Shown here: positions 17,360-25,768 of the stretch, in pieces
Layout: every line of letters begins with the position of its first letter
How positions within the stretch are numbered: the stretch's first letter is position 1
Assembly (NCBI GenBank): GCA_028291515.1
Contig: JAQGHU010000024.1
Location: 34,277-98,276, forward strand
Length of the DNA stretch: 64,000 nucleotides
Direction of reading: 5' to 3'
DNA from: Schlesneria sp.
GTDB lineage: Bacteria > Planctomycetota > Planctomycetia > Planctomycetales > Planctomycetaceae
Notes under the pieces: generated by a model
Databases searched by the model: none
What the model saw: the letters and a program-made list of their open reading frames with translations, nothing else
Told to the model about the DNA's origin: nothing
Made by a program: the position numbers and the translations under genes

Positions 17360-17938
17360 ATGAGTCTCACTAAATCGATTCACTCCCTGGCCGCGGTGTC
17401 GGCAATTCTTGCCACAGCAACGGCTGCCTGGGCCGGTTGCAATTGCAATGTGCCTCCTTCACCGGCCGCCTATTCCGGTTCGTCGGCAATGAACGCCAGC
17501 TATGGCGGATACAGTGCCTACACTGGATATGGTGGGTATGGTGGCATGCAAGGTGCCAACTATGGAGCACCTCCGTACGGCGGCGCAACATATGTGCCTG
17601 GCATGACACCCGGTCAAGCGGGGCCCGGAGTCGGCTATGGGGGAGCGGGAGCCTCCTATGATCCTTCGATGATGCCTTATGGCGGAATGGTGGCGACCAA
17701 CGGGCCTCATTGGGCACCGGGTGGATACGAACCGCGAATCGGATCACCGGCTTACTTCTATGATCCGACCGGGGGCCAGTATGTCGTGACCGGCAACCCT
17801 TACTCCGATCACTTCGGTCCGGGCTTCCAGCGATCCCAGGTTCACGGCCACTATCGCTTCCCGTATTACAACTATCGGGCGCCGTGGTACTACCCAGGTC
17901 GGGCTGTCTACAACCGAAACACGAATTTCGCCTGGTAA
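17360..17938 (+). CDS. Exported Gly/Tyr-rich protein
   Basis: 192 residues from the ATG at 17360 (AAGGAG 11 nt upstream). Signal peptide to about 'ATAAWAG', then 'CNCNVPPSPAAYSG' and a mature protein dominated by Gly, Tyr, Pro and Ala ('YSAYTGYGGYGGMQG', 'GPGVGYGGAGASYD'). The C-terminus is aromatic and basic ('FPYYNYRAPWYYPGRAVYN'). Such low-complexity proteins are often structural or cell-surface components. It precedes the secretin gene and ends in an intrinsic terminator at 17973-18000. No family recognised. Confidence 0.65.
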   Translation: MSLTKSIHSLAAVSAILATATAAWAGCNCNVPPSPAAYSGSSAMNASYGGYSAYTGYGGYGGMQGANYGAPPYGGATYVPGMTPGQAGPGVGYGGAGASYDPSMMPYGGMVATNGPHWAPGGYEPRIGSPAYFYDPTGGQYVVTGNPYSDHFGPGFQRSQVHGHYRFPYYNYRAPWYYPGRAVYNRNTNFAW

Positions 17939-17972
17939 TGGCCACGTTGTCGACACCTACGAAATAGATCGA

Positions 17973-18000
17973 ACGCCCCGCAAAGCACGGGGCGTTTTTT
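17973..18000 (+). terminator. Intrinsic terminator after the Gly/Tyr-rich gene
   Basis: Stem ACGCCCCG (17973-17980) and CGGGGCGT (17988-17995), loop CAAAGCA, followed by a run of T. A classic Rho-independent terminator 35 bp after the stop codon. Confidence 0.9.
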
Positions 18001-18376
18001 GTTCGTATCGCCCCCGTTCTCTTGAGTCAATTTCTCACGCATCAGCCACAATTTTCAATAGTTGGTCCGATTAGGGAAGCTAGAGAATGAATTCGGCATT
18101 GGTGTAAATTGAGCAAGATTTGACCGTTCAGGCTGTGCTGGTAAATCCGATCAATGCCGTCACTTCCGTTGAATGCGGTTATGACAGGCATCCGATACTG
18201 ATTGAGACTGCAGACACCGTTTCTGCGTATCTCCACGTCAAGTGGAAGATGATTCGGCTCTCGAAGGATCGAGGTCGAATGGGATTGCTGGCGGGATCAC
18301 TTCGTTGAAGTGGGCTCTTCCAACATCGGTGCAGAGATTGCGGTCACCAACTTGGGCTGAAGTGGAGAATACCTGG
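18001..18376. other. Intergenic region upstream of the secretin gene
   Basis: 376 bp without a supported gene. The long frame of the secretin runs open into it, but the in-frame starts upstream of 18377 lack a ribosome-binding site. It should contain the secretin promoter; no clear boxes seen. Confidence 0.4.
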
Positions 18377-20545
18377 ATGACGGATCATCTTCGATTCACA
18401 CGTGATAAACGTGCGATGTCATGCGGTCGGCGGCTGATTGCGTCCGTCTTGGTGACGTTCACGGGAATCTGTCCTCAGATCGCTGCTGCGCAGCAGGGCC
18501 AACTGGTACCGCCGCCAGGAATGTCGCCGCTGCATTTCTCGCCGCCCGGGCAGGTCATCAACGTTCCTCATTTCCAGAATTTCCATGGACAACCGACGGG
18601 GTCGATTCAGCAGGTGCAGAACACGCCGCAAGCGGCACGAGCCGTCCATCGGCTGATCGAGAAATTGCCCGACGCGCAGGACGACCTGGAAATCATCGAA
18701 CGACGCAGTCAACTGGTCGTCACCCGAGCCAACGTGACCCGCATGGCCATTGGTGATCAATCGGTGATCGACGTCGTCCAATATAGCCCCAAGGAATTCT
18801 CAATCATCGGGATGGCTCGCGGAGCAACCACACTGACGTTGTGGTTCGAAGGCGAAGCGGATCCGCTGATTTACACGATTCAAACCATTCGCGATCCCAG
18901 TCTGAACAAGCAACGCGAACTCGACTACGGCAAACTCGAACGCCGCATCGCCGAGATGTATCCGAACAGTAAGGTCTATCTGATCCCGTTCTCGTGGAAG
19001 ATCGTGGTTCGCGGCCAAGCCCGCGACCAGGAAGAGGCTGCTCATATCCTGACCATCATCCGCGGCGAAGTGATCAATCAGAACGGTGGAATGCTGGGCG
19101 GACTGATCACCAGCAACGGGACCGGCGGATACGGCGGCGGTGGTGGTGGAGTGGGTGGCATTGGTGATGCCGGATTCGGTGGTGGCGGTTTTGGAAACAA
19201 TTTCTGGTCCAGTTTCATCATCAACGAACTTCGCGTTCCCGGTGAGTACCAGATCAACCTGCGAGTCCGCATTGCCGAACTGAATCGATCGCAGCTTGAT
19301 CGAGCCGGTGTTGATATCAACGTGCTGTTCGCAGACGCTCGACAGGCAATCAGTACTTCGATGGGCGGTGCCGCGGGGACGCTGAGCGGTGTCTTTGAGA
19401 ATGGTGAAATTGGGGTCTTCCTCGACTACCTCAGTACCAACGGAACTGCAAAAGTTCTGACCGAACCCCAGTTGACGGTGCTCAGCGGGCGAAACGCTCG
19501 TTTGCTGTCCGGCGGTGAATACGCGGTGCCCACCATTGTGGGGGTGGCCGGTGCTCAAGGAACAACAACGTCGTTCCGCGGATTTGGTACATCGCTGATG
19601 GCCACGCCGACGGTTGTCGATCGTGACCTGATTCGAATGTCGATCATCGCAGAATACAGCAACTTGAATCCGGACAACAACTCGGCCGGGGTGCTGGGAA
19701 CGGATTCGCGACGTATCCAGACAGAAGTCGAAATGCGTGAGGGTCAGACCCTGGCTCTGGCAGGTCTGCTGTCGCACGGGATGTCGACCGAAATCAGCCG
19801 CATCCCATTGCTGGGTGACCTGCCGATTGTCGGAGCTCTGTTGTTCTCCGCCAAGAAGATGACACAGGAAGAGAACGAACTGCTGGTCCTCGTCACACCG
19901 GAAATTGTCCGGCCGATGGACGCTCATGAAGTGCCGCCCGTGCCTGGCTTCGAAGTTACCAAGCCTTCGCATGAACAGTTCTGGAAGTACAACATGACCG
20001 AAGGTCCACCGGACACCGGTTATTACCATTCGGCTCCTTATGGCAGTGGCACTCAAGGTACCAATGTCGGCTATCAGCACTTCAATCCAGGCCCTGCGGG
20101 GTCGATGTACTCGCCCGTTCCTACGAGCCCAATGAACAATGCTCGCGGCACCAGCCCAGGCGTTGGTGCGCAAGCGACTCCAAATCTGCAGTCGTCACCG
20201 GGAATGGTCCCTTCGCCGGTGCCAGTCCCAGGAAATCCATCGATCCAGAACCGGCCCTATGCAGCGCCGCAAAATTATCCAGGGCAGCAGTCCTATCCTG
20301 GGCCTCAGCAGTACCCTCAAGGTCAGCCTTATTCGCAGCCACAGCAGTATCAGGGGCCTCAATCGTACCCTGGCCAACAGTCTTATCCCGGGCCGCAGTC
20401 ATCGACGAACGGCATGAGAACCAATTCGCAGCCGTATTCGAATCAAGTGATGACTCCGGGCAACAACTCGGGAGTTCGGCAGACTCGGTACGAGCAGCAA
20501 CCACCGGCCTACCAAGTGGCCCCAAGAAATCAGGGAAGATACTAA
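18377..20545 (+). CDS. Secretin (type II/III secretion, CpaC-like) with Pro/Gln/Tyr-rich tail
   Basis: 722 residues from the ATG at 18377 (GGAG upstream). It has a signal peptide ending near 'ICPQIAAAQQ' and an N-terminal pilus-assembly/BON-like region ('IIERRSQLVVTRANVTRMAIG', 'GMARGATTLTLWFEGE'). A Gly-rich insertion (about 250-275, 'GGYGGGGGGVGG') follows, then the secretin core with 'LTEPQLTVLSGRNARLLSGGEYAVP' (split across the family motif) and 'LAGLLSHGMSTEISRIPLLGDLPIVGALLF', which is the hallmark secretin signature. The last 145 residues are low-complexity Pro/Gln/Tyr/Gly repeats ('YPGQQSYPGPQQYPQGQPY'). It forms an outer-membrane channel of a pilus or type II system; the partner ATPase and inner-membrane parts are not in the window. 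Confidence 0.92.
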   Translation: MTDHLRFTRDKRAMSCGRRLIASVLVTFTGICPQIAAAQQGQLVPPPGMSPLHFSPPGQVINVPHFQNFHGQPTGSIQQVQNTPQAARAVHRLIEKLPDAQDDLEIIERRSQLVVTRANVTRMAIGDQSVIDVVQYSPKEFSIIGMARGATTLTLWFEGEADPLIYTIQTIRDPSLNKQRELDYGKLERRIAEMYPNSKVYLIPFSWKIVVRGQARDQEEAAHILTIIRGEVINQNGGMLGGLITSNGTGGYGGGGGGVGGIGDAGFGGGGFGNNFWSSFIINELRVPGEYQINLRVRIAELNRSQLDRAGVDINVLFADARQAISTSMGGAAGTLSGVFENGEIGVFLDYLSTNGTAKVLTEPQLTVLSGRNARLLSGGEYAVPTIVGVAGAQGTTTSFRGFGTSLMATPTVVDRDLIRMSIIAEYSNLNPDNNSAGVLGTDSRRIQTEVEMREGQTLALAGLLSHGMSTEISRIPLLGDLPIVGALLFSAKKMTQEENELLVLVTPEIVRPMDAHEVPPVPGFEVTKPSHEQFWKYNMTEGPPDTGYYHSAPYGSGTQGTNVGYQHFNPGPAGSMYSPVPTSPMNNARGTSPGVGAQATPNLQSSPGMVPSPVPVPGNPSIQNRPYAAPQNYPGQQSYPGPQQYPQGQPYSQPQQYQGPQSYPGQQSYPGPQSSTNGMRTNSQPYSNQVMTPGNNSGVRQTRYEQQPPAYQVAPRNQGRY

Positions 20546-20760
20546 GGGCCGCAGATTCGGCACCGTTCCGTAACTGGAACGACGCTGAAGGCGAGCGAGC
20601 TTCAGGACCAGCTTCAGTTTGGACGAATTAGCAGGACGTGGGCCAGAAGTGGATCGGCACTTCCAGCTCAATGTCATGGAACGATACCGACGCGATCGAC
20701 AGGCGGTCGAGAGCATCGGCAATTCTTGCCGCAACATGTTGTGGCAAGCAGGGGGTTGGG

Positions 20761-21546
20761 ATGAAACGCGTCGTCGCGAATCGATTCGGCATGTGCGTGC
20801 TGTTGCTGACAGCAATGTCCAACATTGGCTGCATGACGCCCATGATGGGTTGGGGCGGTCGGTGTGGCGGGGGTGGGTGCAATACCGGATGCAACACAGG
20901 TTGCGATACCGGCGGTTGCGACACTTGCTCAACGGGCACTTGTGGCCGAGCTCATTGGTGGAGCTTGAAACGTGGCTGTGGAGGATGTGGCTCCTGCGGG
21001 GGGCGTCTCTGCGGATTGTTCTCGCCTCGCTCCAACGCGATTCCCGACCAATACCCGGTCGGAGCAGTAGTCCGCGCTCACTTCCATCAGATGCAGACCA
21101 ATGCTGAAGCAGCGGACTTTATTCTCTATCAGTGTGATTTCGTGGGGCAAACCGCCGAGTTGACCCCTGATGGAAAAGACAAAATTCTCGAAATTGCGGC
21201 CCGCATGCGCAGTGCTCCGTTCCCGGTCATCGTTGAGCGATCCTGGAACAATTCAGACCCTGAACTCGATTCGTATCGCCGCGACTTCATCGCGATGGTG
21301 CTGGCCGACAAAGGCAATCCCGACGCCGGCAATCGCGTCTTCGTCTCGCCGTCGTACGGCCCGGGCAAGCAATCGCTGGAAGCCGCACCAGAGTACTACA
21401 TGTTCACCTACCAGGGATTTGGTGGGATCAACAACGGACAGACCGGTGGCGGTGGCGGCGGTGGATTTGGTGGCGGCGGCGGGGGTGGTGGCGGGGGTGG
21501 TGGCGGCGGTGGCGGATTCGGTGGTGGTGGTGGATTTGGCCAGTAG
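20761..21546 (+). CDS. Cys-rich, poly-Gly lipoprotein of the secretin cluster
   Basis: 261 residues from the ATG at 20761. A hydrophobic N-terminus with lipobox S-N-I-G-C (Cys24) marks a lipoprotein. Next comes a Cys/Gly-rich stretch ('CGGGGCNTGCNTGCDTGGC' and following, about 35-65), then a globular middle ('VGQTAELTPDGKDKILEIAARM', 'PVIVERSWN') that resembles an OmpA-like or peptidoglycan-associated fold only loosely. The C-terminus is an almost pure Gly/Phe tail of about 40 residues. The gene follows the secretin by 215 bp on the same strand, and a pilotin- or cell-wall-anchor-like role is a guess from that context. Confidence 0.75.
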   Translation: MKRVVANRFGMCVLLLTAMSNIGCMTPMMGWGGRCGGGGCNTGCNTGCDTGGCDTCSTGTCGRAHWWSLKRGCGGCGSCGGRLCGLFSPRSNAIPDQYPVGAVVRAHFHQMQTNAEAADFILYQCDFVGQTAELTPDGKDKILEIAARMRSAPFPVIVERSWNNSDPELDSYRRDFIAMVLADKGNPDAGNRVFVSPSYGPGKQSLEAAPEYYMFTYQGFGGINNGQTGGGGGGGFGGGGGGGGGGGGGGGGFGGGGGFGQ

Positions 21547-21572
21547 TCGCGACACTACTGATCAACATAGCG

Positions 21573-21606
21573 GAAGGACTGCCCTGGGATACCGGGGTGG
21601 TCCTTC
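21573..21606. terminator. Hairpin between convergent genes
   Basis: GAAGGAC (21573-21579) pairs with GTCCTTC (21600-21606), and the stem extends inward with G-C and wobble pairs around the loop TGGGATACC. It sits between the lipoprotein stop and the convergent topoisomerase stop. There is no T-run, so strength is uncertain. Confidence 0.5.
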
Positions 21607-21625
21607 TGCCATTTCATGACCAAGC

Positions 21626-22666
21626 TCAGGCGCCCTGCAACAACTTCACCACGGCTCGCTCAGCGACAGACAGGCGGATCGTCGAAGCCCGCGATCCAGC
21701 CGATACAGCAGCGGGCAACGAATCACTCAGATAGGCTTTGATGATGGCGGGGTGGATGTAGCACTTACGACAGACGGCAACCGTGTTTCCCAGTTGTTCC
21801 GCCACGCTGCGAATCGCCTGAACGATATTCTTCTTCAAGGCGGTCGCAGAGGCCGCATGCTCCAATTGCTGCAGTGATTGGAGGGCCAGCTTCGTTCCCG
21901 CCCACGTACGGAAATCTTTGGCCGTGAAATCCCGGCCCGAGATCTCCTGCAGATATTCGTTCACATCGTTCGAACTGATTTCGTGAACAACGTTCTCTTC
22001 GTCGGCGTACTGAAACAGACGCTGACCGGGGAGATCCTGGCAGGCCCTGACGATGGCGGCCAGCTGCGGATTGCGAATCCCAATCTTGTGACTGACACCA
22101 CTCTTCCCTTTGAAATCAAAATGGACTTGCATGCCGGTGACGGTCGCATGCCGGTTTCTCAGTGTGGTCAGACCGAACGAGTTGTTGGCAGAGGCGTACT
22201 CCTCGTTGCCAACACGAATCAAGGTCGCTTCCAACAGCTTGACGATCGTGGCCAACACCTTCTCGCGAGGCAATCCACGCTGACGCAGGTCGGCACGCAC
22301 GCGCCGCCGGATCAACGGCAACACCCCGGCGAATTCAATCAGGCGCTGGTACTTGCTTTCGTCACGGACTTCCCGCCACCGATCATGATAGCGGTATTGT
22401 TTACGACCGCGGGCATCACAACCTGTGGCCTGCAGATGTCCGTTTGATTTGGTGCAGATCCAGACATCCGTCCAAGCGGGTGGAATGACAAGGGCGTTGA
22501 TCCGGGCCAGCGTCTGTGGCGACCGAATAGCTCGACCGTTTCGTCCGCTGTAGATAAAGGACTGGCCCCGCTTCTGTCGGCGAATCCCTGGGGTGGAGTC
22601 ATCGACATAAAGCAATCGCGTACGACGCGCGGACTGACGAGCCTGTTTCAAGCTTCGCGCCGTCAT
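21626..22666 (-). CDS. DNA topoisomerase IB (poxvirus type)
   Basis: 346 residues. The type IB topoisomerase core is evident: the N-terminal part 'RRQKRGQSFIYSGRNGRAI' and 'LVIPPAWTDVWIC', the catalytic domain with 'NNSFGLTTLRNRH', 'FDFKGKSGVSHK' and 'FTAKDFRTWAGT', and the active-site tyrosine in 'CYIHPAI' at about residue 303. The Arg/Lys/Arg/His catalytic set is contained in those motifs. Length matches bacterial topo IB (about 330-380). It relaxes supercoils by nicking one strand through a 3'-phosphotyrosine link. It is a single-gene unit; no strong ribosome-binding site is seen. Confidence 0.95.
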   Translation of the reverse strand: MTARSLKQARQSARRTRLLYVDDSTPGIRRQKRGQSFIYSGRNGRAIRSPQTLARINALVIPPAWTDVWICTKSNGHLQATGCDARGRKQYRYHDRWREVRDESKYQRLIEFAGVLPLIRRRVRADLRQRGLPREKVLATIVKLLEATLIRVGNEEYASANNSFGLTTLRNRHATVTGMQVHFDFKGKSGVSHKIGIRNPQLAAIVRACQDLPGQRLFQYADEENVVHEISSNDVNEYLQEISGRDFTAKDFRTWAGTKLALQSLQQLEHAASATALKKNIVQAIRSVAEQLGNTVAVCRKCYIHPAIIKAYLSDSLPAAVSAGSRASTIRLSVAERAVVKLLQGA

Positions 22667-22878
22667 AGCAACAGCCTATGCGCATATGAGTCATACTAAA
22701 AGAAGACTTCTCGAAGGCGTGGCCGACCCGCAGTCCATTCTCAGTAGGGCGAACCGTGAATGCACTACCAGATCAAAAGCCACGCACTTCGAGAAGGTTC
22801 TATCCTGCAACTTTCAACGGACCCGCAACGGCAAGTTGATTGAGTTGCGATCAAATCGTTGACGATGTGCCTGCTCGT

Positions 22879-23007
22879 TTACTTACCAAGCATCTTCGCG
22901 ACGAAGAAAATGACGATGGCTCCGAAGACACCGCCACCCGCCAGCAAATAAACCAGCGAATATCCAGCAGCCGCTAATGGCAGACTTTGGTTGATGATTT
23001 CCATCAT
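22879..23007 (-). CDS. 42-residue single-pass membrane protein
   Basis: Start at 23007 (two adjacent ATG codons, 23007 and 23004) and TAA at 22879-22881. Reading: MMEIINQSLPLAAAGYSLVY, then a membrane segment continuing through 'LLAGGGVFGAIVIFFVAKM', ending LGK. AAGGGGAC about 8-11 nt upstream is a good ribosome-binding site. The hydrophobic core, Lys-rich end and tidy start signal make a real small membrane protein likely. Nothing about function can be said. It stands alone in a 790-bp gap. Confidence 0.6.
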   Translation of the reverse strand: MMEIINQSLPLAAAGYSLVYLLAGGGVFGAIVIFFVAKMLGK

Positions 23008-23460
23008 TTGAGTGTCCCCTTAAAGAAAGTGTGTTTTCGTGAGGACCATGCTTGCGTGTTGCACGTCCGAGTGATGGAAAAGAGTGGGTCGCAACTGTCA
23101 TACCACGGTCGCTCAAACGATCAAAACGTGGGGTCAACTGCTAGTCCTGCAACAGCGCGAATCGCGAGACTCTGCTATGACTTGTAGCGTTCGCAGAATT
23201 TCCATTGTTTTTGAAAACAGGTCACTCGCGCCTCGGCCGTTTTCCGGGTGTCCCATTCGTTGATCGATATGCATTTGCTGTCACGTCATCGATCACCTTG
23301 GCCTGCAACGGCGCATTGCTGGACGGAATCGAGAGCTTCAGTCCAGACTTTCCACCAACGTTGACGCCAGAAGACTGTTGTCGGACCTCGAGACATGGGT
23401 ACGAGGTTTGCGGATTGATCTCTCATCAATCGCAATCCATCTCTGTTCGAGGAGTGAATC
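23008..23460. other. Intergenic region, no gene seen
   Basis: About 450 bp between the divergent 42-residue protein and the next gene. Open frames here lack start signals and protein-like composition. GAGGAGTGAATC at its end is the ribosome-binding site of the gene at 23461. Confidence 0.45.
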
Positions 23461-23988
23461 ATGTCGATACGTCGAGGAACCGTCGTCAATGTTTTCCTGA
23501 CCGATGAAGAAGCCCGCACCGCAGTTTTCGAACTACGCGATCGCGGCTTTTCAATTGAGCAGGTCGGCGTTGCCGGCCCGAAGTCAGAAGTTGCTGCGGT
23601 TGAACCCGAGCACGAAGCGATCGTTAGTGATCATTCGGCAGAGTACGGTGCCGCGGGCCTCGCGACGGGCGCTAGCCTGGGAGCCCTCTGGGGCTTGGGA
23701 ATTGTTGCCGGAATCATGCCCGTGCTGGGTCCCGCCATCGCCGGTGGAACGTTGGCAGCGATTTTCACCAGTGCCGCTGCTGGTGCGACGGTCGCTGGAG
23801 TGGCAGGCATCCTCGTCGGCATGGGCATTCCCAATGAAGACGCCGAATACTACGAATCGGAACTGCACGCCGGACATGTCATCGTCACTGTCTTCGCCCC
23901 GGGTCGCGAGGCAGAAGCGTCAGAGATCATGCTGCGAAACGGCGGATACACACACTCGATTCGTCCCGAGTTGATCGAGACTCATTAA
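23461..23988 (+). CDS. General-stress-protein-like (YflT/GSP17M type) glycine-zipper protein
   Basis: 175 residues with a strong ribosome-binding site (GAGG). The N-terminal 'VVNVFLTDEEARTAVFELRDRGFS' and C-terminal 'GHVIVTVFAPGREAEASEIM' halves look like two alpha/beta subdomains. They flank a long Gly/Ala-rich hydrophobic part (about 65-125, 'GLATGASLGALWGLGIVAG') that resembles a glycine zipper inserting in a membrane. This layout is seen in bacterial proteins labelled general stress protein or DUF1269-like. Next downstream, 55 bp away, is another small membrane gene. The stress role is inferred from the family. Confidence 0.75.
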   Translation: MSIRRGTVVNVFLTDEEARTAVFELRDRGFSIEQVGVAGPKSEVAAVEPEHEAIVSDHSAEYGAAGLATGASLGALWGLGIVAGIMPVLGPAIAGGTLAAIFTSAAAGATVAGVAGILVGMGIPNEDAEYYESELHAGHVIVTVFAPGREAEASEIMLRNGGYTHSIRPELIETH

Positions 23989-24042
23989 ACCGCCAGACGA
24001 ATCTTGCGGGACCGCCTTGCCAAATATTTGAAGGAGCATGCC

Positions 24043-24526
24043 ATGTCTGACTACTCAAAGCTCGCGGGACGGACGCTCGCCACAGGAGCTGCTGCCACGG
24101 CTGCGACAACCTTGGCCGTGTCGATCTGTGGTACCTTAGAAGACGGTAGCCCAGTCGCTTCGATCAATGCGTTCAGTCACATCGCCTGGGCAGATAAGGC
24201 AGCGCGTCAAACAGACGCTTCATGGCAATACACGGCCGTGGGCCTGGCCTTGAACGCGGTGGCAGTGACCTCCTGGGCCGGCGTGTATGAGATCATTTGC
24301 GGTCGCGCTGCCGACAAAAAAGATATTGCCGGCGCGTTGCTTGGGGGGCGCCCTGGTCTCGGCGGCTGCTTATGTCACCGACTACCACGTCGTGCCAAGC
24401 CGACTGACGCCCGGTTTTGAAAAGCGGCTCTCGAACCGGTCGTTATTCGGTGTCTATACGGTTCTGGCATTGAGTCTAGCCGCAGGCAGCCTGGTTCAAC
24501 CTGGGCGACTGCTGCCGAAGGCGTGA
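24043..24526 (+). pseudogene. Frameshifted small membrane protein gene
   Basis: An ATG at 24043 with AAGGAG 6 nt upstream opens a frame encoding 'MSDYSKLAGRTLATGAAATA' onward to 'DIAGALLGG' at about 24345. A run of six G (24343-24348) then shifts the frame. Reading with five G restores 'GALVSAAAYVTDYHVVPSRL' through 'SLAAGSLVQPG' to the TGA at 24526. The restored product is about 160 residues with three or four membrane segments. Either a genuine frameshift mutation or a base-calling error in the G run is possible. The restored stop codon overlaps a GTG that could start the next gene. Confidence 0.65.
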
Positions 24527-24564
24527 CACGTGCGAATGAACTCTCGATCGAGCAGAACGCTGCC

Positions 24565-25722
24565 ATGTCTCAATATTCTTCTTACGAATTGGATCGCCGC
24601 ACGTTTCTGGCTGTGGGCGTCTCTCTGATTGCGAGTACCACGATGTCGAAAGCTGATGAGCCGTTGGCACCACCGGACAAGCAGCCTCCCCATGTTAAGA
24701 CTCCGGAACCGCCCGCGAAAACTGTCGGGTGGGCCATTGTCGGCTTGGGACAATTGGCACTCGAAGAAGTGATGCCCGCATTCGCGAACAGTAAAATTGC
24801 TCGCCCAGTCGCTCTCGTCAGTGGTCACTCCGATAAGGCCAAGAAGGTTGCGGCGACCTACGGCATCGACCCCACCAGCATCGATAACTACAACACCTAC
24901 GAAAAGCTCGTCGACAATCCTGCGGTGGACGTGATCTACATCATTCTGCCGAACAGTATGCACGCAGAATACACTGTCCGCGGCCTGAAGGCGGGAAAGC
25001 ATGTACTGTGTGAGAAGCCGATGGCAACTTCCATCGCCGAGTGCGAACAGATGATTGCTGCCGCGAAGAGTTCGCGAAAAAAGTTGATGATCGCCTACCG
25101 ACTGCGTCACGAGCCATTCAACAAGACGGCGATTGAACTTTGTCGCAAAGGCGAGCTTGGTAAGTTGAAATTGATCACGGCTTGCAATGGTCAGGACGTA
25201 AAGGCTCCCAATATCCGTTTGAGTAAGTCACTTGGCGGAGGACCGCTTCAAGATGTAGGAATTTACTGCGTCAATGCATTCCGCTATCTCACTGGCGAAG
25301 AACCGATCGAAGTGAGGGGGTTTGCAGCCCAGTCGAATGATGATCCGCATTTTCGCGAAGTCCCCGAGAGTGTAGCGTTCATGCTTCATTTTCCCTCGGG
25401 TGTGATCGCGTCGGGAGACTGCAGTTTTGGGATTGGGGAAAGCCGCCGCTACCGCGTTCAAGGTGCCAGCGGGATCCTCGACCTGGAAAATGCCTTCGGC
25501 TATCGGGGGCAACGACTCTGCGTGCAGACCGAAGACCGCATCTCAGAAATGAAGCTGTCGCCTGTTGATCATTTCGCGGCTGAGATGGATCACTTCTCGG
25601 AATGCATCCTGACAGGTAGAGAATCCAAAACACCCGGCGAAGAGGGACTGGCAGATCTGCGAGTCATGACGGCGATTGAAGAAGCGATCCAGACAGGTCA
25701 CAGAGTGACAATCAAGAGCTAG
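24565..25722 (+). CDS. Tat-exported Gfo/Idh/MocA-family oxidoreductase
   Basis: 385 residues from the ATG at 24565; a GTG at 24523 would add 14. A Tat signal 'DRRTFLAVGVSLIAS' is followed by the Rossmann motif 'GWAIVGLGQLALEEVMPAF', 'NPAVDVIYIILPNSMH' and the catalytic 'GKHVLCEKPMATS' (Lys of EKP). The C-terminal substrate domain follows ('GGGPLQDVGIYCVNAFRY'). The glucose-fructose oxidoreductase of Zymomonas is the model for Tat-exported members with tightly bound NADP(H). The substrate is probably a sugar but is not determined. A hairpin lies 11 bp after the stop. Confidence 0.9.
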   Translation: MSQYSSYELDRRTFLAVGVSLIASTTMSKADEPLAPPDKQPPHVKTPEPPAKTVGWAIVGLGQLALEEVMPAFANSKIARPVALVSGHSDKAKKVAATYGIDPTSIDNYNTYEKLVDNPAVDVIYIILPNSMHAEYTVRGLKAGKHVLCEKPMATSIAECEQMIAAAKSSRKKLMIAYRLRHEPFNKTAIELCRKGELGKLKLITACNGQDVKAPNIRLSKSLGGGPLQDVGIYCVNAFRYLTGEEPIEVRGFAAQSNDDPHFREVPESVAFMLHFPSGVIASGDCSFGIGESRRYRVQGASGILDLENAFGYRGQRLCVQTEDRISEMKLSPVDHFAAEMDHFSECILTGRESKTPGEEGLADLRVMTAIEEAIQTGHRVTIKS

Positions 25723-25732
25723 TCAAAATATC

Positions 25733-25747
25733 GCCGGGGCACCCGGC
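25733..25747. terminator. Hairpin between convergent genes
   Basis: GCCGGG-GCA-CCCGGC, a perfect 6-bp stem with a 3-nt loop, lies between the stops of the oxidoreductase (25722) and the convergent lipoprotein (25769). No long T-run. Confidence 0.5.
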
Positions 25748-25768
25748 ACAGACACTCGATTGGGACGA

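Noticed and set aside
18800..20173. Long minus-strand frame (457 codons) opposite the secretin gene
   Set aside because: It is the complement of a well-supported secretin reading frame with typical GC-rich codon bias; the translation shows no domain.
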